64,000 bases of DNA, taken from the NCBI GenBank assembly GCA_018296165.2, contig JACKQL020000004.1:1240001-1304000 (forward strand), read 5' to 3'. The notes beneath the pieces are model-generated. The model was not told the DNA's origin and did no database searches. It was given only the letters and a program-made list of their open reading frames with translations. Below are positions 58,001 to 64,000 of this stretch, in pieces. The DNA comes from Termitomyces sp. T153. Lineage: Eukaryota; Basidiomycota; Agaricomycetes; Agaricales; Lyophyllaceae. Numbering within the stretch: the stretch's first letter is position 1; each line of letters opens with the position of its first letter. A program made the translations under genes and the position numbers.

Positions 58001-58179
58001 CCATTCCTCGCGAAAATCATGCACCTGTCTCAACTCGACCATCGCCTCTCCCGTCATACGGGATCTCTGGCGAAGATGTCCGGACAATTACGCCAGAACC
58101 CATCAAGGTGACGCGGTCTAAGAAAAAGGGTACTGAGAAAAAGAAACGGACACCGGTTGCTGCAGTAGCTGAACCATAG
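55013..58179 (+). CDS. APL5: AP-3 complex subunit delta
   Basis: Large adaptin of the AP-3 coat, which sorts cargo from Golgi or endosomes to the vacuole. Start MWERTLQDLIRGLRANKKDE is the family N-terminus. The adaptin solenoid follows: IKSDDMELKAGAVLKLTYLE, EMLGYDMGWASFHVVEVMSA, KSVGYLAAAQSF, TDVAVTLNGLAHFVTPDLAR, HSRPNIRKRAILALYKVLMK, LEDPDPGVVAATVNVLCELA and MRALDLVSAMVDRDNI. The hinge is Lys-rich (DKKKGKKGKGKDNKPK) and is followed by an ear-like region RLAQLRDDPYYIG and a Ser/Pro-rich tail ending RTPVAAVAEP. About ten introns, roughly 850 residues. It converges with the Ste20-like kinase gene (191 bp). Confidence 0.94.
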
Positions 58180-58370
58180 GTAGCCCTATGTTATCTTGGT
58201 CATCCTCTGTTGAATGTTAAAGTACTAGGGATGATGGTTTGGTATATCAAGAAGGGATGCCAATTGTAATACAACTTGCAATGTGATTGAGGATATCAGG
58301 GACATCCGCCTCAGCCGAATCGACACTACAGTAGTGGGTGGTTAATAGTCCAAACATGAGGGTATCCCCG

Positions 58371-60529
58371 TCATCGGTCTTCCTCAACATGCTCAACCGA
58401 CTCTACAATTTCATTCACCAGTTCCATCGTCACTCCTGGTATAATTCGTTCAGCGTCTGTAAACGCTCGTTGGAGTGCGCTGAGTGCTATCCGTGCCTCT
58501 TGTGTCGAAACTCGAGGGAACAGCTATGCAACAGTATAAAATGAAACACTGAAAATCCGAGAAATCCACTGACCGATGCTATTGCTGGCAATATTACTGA
58601 ATCGAGCATCGTGGTATCCGGCAATTCATCATCCACATGCAAATCCTCCATTCTTTCCAGTGGATCAGATTTAGTGGGGCAGTCTACATACTGATCGTCA
58701 TAGTCTTCATACTCATCTGAGGGCTCCCTTTGAACGATCCTTCGGCTGCCCTTCTGTGGTGAATGACTTGGAGGCATGTGCCGTATAGTTGACTGTGAAA
58801 ATACGCTGCTGTTACTGGGTGTGTGAAGTGAAGATGGAGGGGGCAATGGGGGTAGTTCTCCCTTTGTGTTGGGGGACGAGATATACTTTGAAGATCTGGA
58901 CCCGGATTCTCGAGGAGTAGCAGGATCCGATCCAACATTGTGCTTCTCCCAGGTCAAAGGAGGACCAGACACGGTCCCCGACCGCCCAATGGTTGAAGGA
59001 CGATTGTTGTGACGAACAGTGCCAAAATCCCACAGGTCTTCGGGATCTCCATTGATGGGTCTATAGGTGGCATGAGCATCATGAATCACGAACTGCATTG
59101 GCGACCTACAGATCAGAAACAAGGTCCTGCTCTTCGTCAGCTTGACGTTCGCCGCCTTCGGCTTTCCATCGCTCGTGCCGCTCAATGAGTTCGGTCAAAT
59201 AATTGGTTTTTTTGGCCATCCGTACAAACTTGTGCTTGAGCAGTTCTTTTGCAGACGGACGCTATAGTATTTCAATCAACACGTCGATAATCGGCGTGAT
59301 TGAGAAATGAATAAGAGCGTACGTCTCTTGGATCCCTTTGAAGGCAGTAAGATACAAACTCCCGGAAAAGCTTCGAAAAGTTTCCGTCCAGAGTTGGAGG
59401 GGGGTTCTTGGGTATAAGGAACAAAACCTATACACACTGGCACATCAGTAATCGTCCAACCTGACCCACAAGAGAGTATAGCAGCTTTCGCCGAAAATAC
59501 ACACCTTCATAGGGTGTAGTTCAGCATAGGGTGGTTCACCTCTGGCCAATTCAATAGCAGTGATACCCAAGCTCCATATATCAGCCTTGTGGTCATAGCC
59601 ACTCTGCTTGATAACCTCCGGTGACATCCAGTAAGGTGTCCCAACAAATGTATTCTTCTTGGCGGAGAGCGTGCCTGAGAGCTGACCAGAGACACCAAAA
59701 TCAGCCAACTTGACCTCGCCACCAGCAGAGAGCAAGATATTCGCGGCTGAAAGATAAAGTATGGTTTCTGATATCTTCAAAAAGCAGTGCATAAGATTAC
59801 CTTTAATGTCTCGATGAAGTTTCCCTTCCGAATGAAGGTACTCGAGGCCGCGAAGAAGCTCTCGAACGATAATCGCGATGTACTCCTCCCTGAATACACC
59901 GGGCTTCATCTGAAGTAGAGAAAAGCACAATCAGGGAAAGAACACGTCTAAAAAGTCGGGAAAAACTAACGAGGTCTGAACATGAGCCACCCGAGCAGTA
60001 CCTTATCAAAGTCAGTTGTATGATGATTCCTTCTATGTTCTGAAGTTACATACTCCATAACTATCCAAAGATTGGACCCCTTCAAGAAAGATCCGTGATA
60101 CCTTTATGTAGATGGTCAGCCTCAAGATATAATCGAATGCGCAGGTGCTTGCTTGGTGACATGAGGAGAATCCAACTGCGAAAGAATCTGAATCTCCTGT
60201 TGGATATCCTCTATCTCATCTTCTGCACTCTCGAGATCTATGATCTTAATGGCAACAGTTTTCTGAGTTCGCTTGTCATAGCTGTGAAGTGATTGAACGC
60301 TGAATTGAGATGGCATAAAAGTAAACATACCCTTTGTAAACCTCCCCAAACGATCCCTTGCCTGAGAGATACTCAGCCTGAGCATAACCAGAGCGTAAAA
60401 ACGAAATCTAACCCACCGATCCTAGCCTGTTTGACATAGAGCTCCTCTGGATCTTGACTGTGGGCGTCCTGATGGTCAAGTTCATATCGAGAAGGATCAA
60501 AGACATTAGAGTACAGTGAAACATACCAT
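58371..60529 (-). CDS. Ste20-like protein kinase, germinal-centre kinase group
   Basis: Serine/threonine kinase of the GCK-III type. Reading: [20 protein letters not shown] with the Gly-rich loop, [20 protein letters not shown] (catalytic Lys and helix C Glu), [33 protein letters not shown] (catalytic loop), [31 protein letters not shown] (activation segment), [20 protein letters not shown] and [13 protein letters not shown] Ser/Pro-rich and acidic C-terminus ends [13 protein letters not shown]. The ATG (60529-60527) is directly followed by a gtatgt donor, so the start codon forms the end of the first exon and joins [11 protein letters not shown]. It is probably the counterpart of U. maydis Don3 or S. 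pombe Sid1/Ppk11-like kinases that act in septation and polarity; which one is not decided here. Confidence 0.9.
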
Positions 60530-62551
60530 AACGCAAAAAAGAAGCCTTGGTAGGTGTGTCCAAATGATTCTTGTCGCGTCGTGAAGAACGTCTTGCCAGC
60601 TCGTATACAAGCCAAATGAAAACAATGACGCGATGACCTATACAAAGAATGAAGAAATGCTGGTTAGAGGCGCGCAACAAGGACGTGGCTAGGGTGAACG
60701 ATTCTGTGAAAAGAAAGCTTGTGGATCTTTGGGCGGGGCTTGATTGCCTCGGCAAGCGTGACCTCCATATTCGGATAATTCAACGGACCTTCCGAGTCTC
60801 ACCATTGCAACCAACGACCAATTATTGACTTCTCATGACTGTGTTACAAAGTGCAGCAGGGCATAGCAGGAAGGCTCGGGTGTAAGAGATACATCACTAC
60901 TATCTCTAATTGCAAGGGATTTCAGGCGGTCCCGAATCCTGATGCACTTATCTGGATTGGATTTCTCTCAAGACTGCGCCCTGTACGTGTATGTTTTCAT
61001 TGTTGATATAGTGATATCTACCTACTCTGATGTTGGCCAAGAAGATGATTGTGGAGAGAGGGATGGTTCTTTTGAGACGCACGGTGAATCTTGAAATCTT
61101 CGCTTTCACAACCACCGATGAAACCACCACTGCTCGTCAACAAATAGAGTGATTGAAAGAGCATGCCTACTGGGCTAATGGTCTCAAAAGTGTATGCCTC
61201 ACATCACATTTGCGTTTCCGCCATCAAACACAAAGTCGTGTGTCGTTAGCAGCTTCCGTCGTGCTCCCATAATGTACTTAGAGCCTTCGCAAGGAAATCG
61301 CGCTTTTAGTATCCAAAGAATGTGTGGAGATGCTGGCTCTCGGTGACGATAGGAGGAAGGCGACAAGCGATAGTCGAGGTGTGATTTGCACAAATGGTAC
61401 TCAGCGTTGAACGTTGAACGTTGAAGCTGAAGCTTCACTCAAGGCTCGACCGACCAATTTCTCCAACAATTACGTGGGTGCGTCTAGAGATAGAATCAGA
61501 AACGAGTCCATACTAACGCTGCGATACTTCAATACGAGTGCTAGATATTGTTACGTCCTCTATTTATCAATCTGTACATATCTTACAGTAGTGTTTGAGC
61601 CGTTTACTGTGTCAGTGTTAGCATAGGCAGGAATACATAATTATTGATGGTAGTCCCGGAAGTTGGACCAAAGCAACAGACATTTCGTGTCGTGGCGCCA
61701 GCTTTTCCAAACATGCATATAATATATATAACATGGTCAGGTGAGTACTAAAGTTGGCGCAAATGACATAGGTACAGGGCAGGTTCAGGTTCGGACCTGC
61801 CAACTTCAAGGCAGCCGTTCCAATACTTCGGGACTTGTGTCCCATGTTCTCAATTAGATCTGCGACCTCGATACCCGGCTTTGGTAACTTACAAGCAATC
61901 TGCCCCTGTCTGCCCCAATGGAATGGTACGTTCGTTTGCATAGGCTTGTTTTCGGTTCTCTGCCTTCACCAATGCGCATATTATTGCTTGAGATCGGGTA
62001 CATACATTTATATGTAAGTACGGTACATCGACCCCTCGTGCGCCACTGTCACAGGCATCGGTATTAGCAGAGGATTTGTATGTGGCCGAGAGGAAGTTTT
62101 ATTAGGGAGCTGCAAGTTACTCAAGTTATTTTTGAATCAACCACAGCTAACTAGATATGTACCCTGTCTTCAAGGCCGCAATACCTGTTAAAAGTCTGGA
62201 TCTTCAAGTAGTCAACTCGGAACGTATAAATATTGAGGCTGTGGTAACGTATATACTCATGTGAGTGAACAGTATAGATCAAGGGTTAATTACCGAGACG
62301 ATAGGAGAGAGCTCATAAACAGCAATGTTTCCAGAAAATGTGTGTTGAAATTTTCTAACAGTACGGTTGATAAAAACAACTGAAAAGACCCAATTGTATC
62401 ACAAACAATCTATGAAGATATAGTCTGTCAGTGAATACATATTTCTTGTTAGCAACAGCCCGAGTTGGTTTGTGAGACAGATTCTACGGGAAGGCAGACC
62501 TAACATAATACTGGCGCAACGTAGAGGTCGTGATATTGAGAAATGAATAAG
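60530..62551. other. Long intergenic region
   Basis: Two kilobases without a recognised gene. Its left part contains the kinase 5' leader (a T-rich, long upstream exon) and promoter. An open frame at 61618-61941 (-), 107 residues, has no known domain and a poor start context. The CDF gene ends at the right edge. Confidence 0.45.
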
Positions 62552-64000
62552 CTAGATCGGGATCAATTTGCGGTGTTCCTACATTCCAAGGAAGGGCTTG
62601 TCAGTCTTTACATGGTCCACTATCATAAACCACGTACAGGCATATGAGTACTTTCGTGATCGACGTGCACAAATGCTCGCTCGACATCAGGGAGGGTTTC
62701 TATCTTATCCTGTAGCTGTTGACAGAGATCGTGTGCTCTCCATAGTGGGGTGTTCGGATCCAGGACGACGTCTACTTCAACGAAATAATCCTATTTTACC
62801 AGTTCAGCATGCTGTGTTCTTACGAAGAAAGAACACTCACAGGTCCACTCTGCACGGAAAGAGGAAGTACTTAGCAGGAACACGAGGGCGTAAATAGAAC
62901 AATGGTCTCACATGGTATGCTCGCACAGTATCGACCTTCAGGATGTCGTCACTGAAAGTCACAGCCTTGTAAATGATAAGCTGCAAGAAGTCATGCGGGG
63001 CCGATTTCCCGGCCAGGAGTTCAAATTCTTTGTAAATAGTGCGGCCCCAGGCAATGATAACACCCAAAGCGATCTGAGCAGGGAAGGGAGAGATTAGAGT
63101 CACAAGTGAGGTAACAAAGTCGAGTCAAAACACACAATGATAGCTCCCATGGGATCCAAAACTACGCGTTCACGTCAGAGGCCATTGATCGCAGTCGAGG
63201 AAACCGTCCACTTACACCATACCCATTTGCTTCCGCCAGCTGACATGAGGAGACCTATATTGGGGTGAGGATAATAATCGAGTACAAGCCGAAGGGAGGA
63301 ATTACCAAAGCCGTTGATCCACAAGTCGTTGCGATGGTCCTCCCAGAGGACTCTTACTTGACTTGATTTCGAACGAAGGGAGAAGCAGTACACGAAAAGC
63401 ACAAATTTCACGCCTGGTAAAAATGACATGAGCCCAGGACACATGCAACGGCTGCAGATGATGACATACCTAAAGCAACCGCGACAGCAATGATTGACGG
63501 CAAATGAAACTTCTTGACGTCCTCCTTGGTTACGATGCTCCGGACGGATTCCACGACAACGACAAGGTTCACAGAATCCATACTAGAAAGAAGATCAGAA
63601 ACACGTAGCGGAAGACTACAATGTTCGTACAGAAAACCTGCGAAGAATTTTTCAACAACTTGTTCAGACAATCTTCGATGATAAACAGACCATATACCAC
63701 ATTGCCAATTGTTTCAAGACGAGCACCACCTACAGGCCACCGATTGACGTCGAGCTTTTCCGCTTTTCTGTGGAGCCAAAAGAGAAGAACATTGCTTCCA
63801 ATATCGAACACCGAGTCGATTCCCGTGGCCAACAGAGACAAGGAATCTGAAGAAATTGCGGCGTACACTAATGCATAACATTAGTGGTGATTCGTCAAAA
63901 GTGGTATACACGTACATTGCAACACACAGAGAAAAAAGTTACCGATAAGACTGGCATATATAGCTATCTTGACCTGTAATTGACCCTTAGTCACAGTGCC
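62552..64000 (-). CDS. Cation diffusion facilitator (metal efflux transporter), 5' end outside window
   Basis: Membrane transporter that moves Zn, Mn or Fe out of the cytosol or into organelles. The gene is cut by the window end. Reading from the right: VKIAIYASLIGNFFLCVLQ, YAAISSDSLSLLATGIDSVF (the HxxxD-type helix II region with D in place), DIGSNVLLFWLHRKAEKLDV, RWPVGGARLETIGNVVYG, then VLWEDHRNDLWINGFG (the DHRND motif of helix V), ALGVIIAWGRTIYKEFELL and the cytosolic domain YFVEVDVVLDPNTPL, LPDVERAFVHVDHESTHMPE, ending HRKLIPI. At least seven short exons. The RYPVG-type block (RWPVGGARLE) and the DHRND motif fit the fungal Fe/Mn-like CDF group (Mam3/Mmt-like or Mn-CDF), but metal specificity is not settled. 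Confidence 0.9.

Noticed and set aside
61618..61941. Minus-strand open frame of 107 residues
   Set aside because: No recognised motif, and the sequence around it is AT-rich and interrupted; not enough to call a gene.

Overview
The window looks like nuclear DNA of a mushroom-forming basidiomycete (Agaricomycetes). Genes are dense and carry many short introns of about 45-110 bp, almost all GT-AG. Several families point the same way: an atypical Galpha with a large insertion, the DASH subunit Ask1, a fungal short homeodomain protein, an Hxt-like sugar transporter, a DUF5695 secreted protein, and a chromodomain Ty3/Gypsy element with Helitron and LINE relics. I cannot name the species.

Layout. 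Positions 1-1180: no confident gene. 1181-3731 (+): atypical heterotrimeric G-protein alpha subunit. 4379-5073 (+): RidA/Mmf1 imine deaminase. 5295-6356 (-): proteasome alpha5. 6686-8026 (+): inositol monophosphatase. About 8.9-21.46 kb: one transposable-element island that is almost free of CpG. It holds a hairpin repeat array, a Helitron-type helicase relic, a LINE relic (itself interrupted), and a dead Ty3/Gypsy chromovirus with two LTRs that sits inside a small element with inverted TGCATTA-rich arms. 21919-24486 (+): sugar transporter. 24565-27536 (-): secreted DUF5695 protein. 28965-31038 (+): ASK1. 31236-33025 (+): RVB2. 33680-38323 (-): p150-Glued dynactin. 38715-43871 (+): Raptor/Kog1. 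44229-45742 (+): dihydrouridine synthase 2. 45888-48992 (-): methylcrotonoyl-CoA carboxylase alpha. 49879-51959 (-): type II membrane fucosyltransferase-like protein. 52455-52999 (-): small secreted protein. 53771-54592 (-): homeodomain protein. 55013-58179 (+): AP-3 delta. 58371-60529 (-): GCK-type Ste20 kinase. 62552 to beyond 64000 (-): cation diffusion facilitator, cut by the window end.

The host genes are mostly conserved housekeeping functions: signalling (Galpha, TORC1 Raptor, Ste20 kinase), chromosome and microtubule machinery (Ask1, dynactin, Rvb2), proteolysis, trafficking and metabolism. They are set in convergent and divergent pairs, not operons. The convergent sugar transporter and DUF5695 protein could form a small carbohydrate-use locus, but that is inference.

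The most interesting signals are: (1) the sharply bounded CpG desert over the nested TE island, with stop codons and lost catalytic residues that fit transition decay; (2) two putative microexons of 3 and 9 nt in the sugar transporter, each restoring a conserved motif; (3) a decayed direct duplication of the ASK1 3' end that brackets RVB2; (4) start codons isolated at splice junctions in RVB2 and the Ste20 kinase; (5) the missing catalytic glutamine and large insertion of the Galpha. All gene models come from reading the sequence by eye; exon edges are the best fit of frame, splice signals and family motifs.
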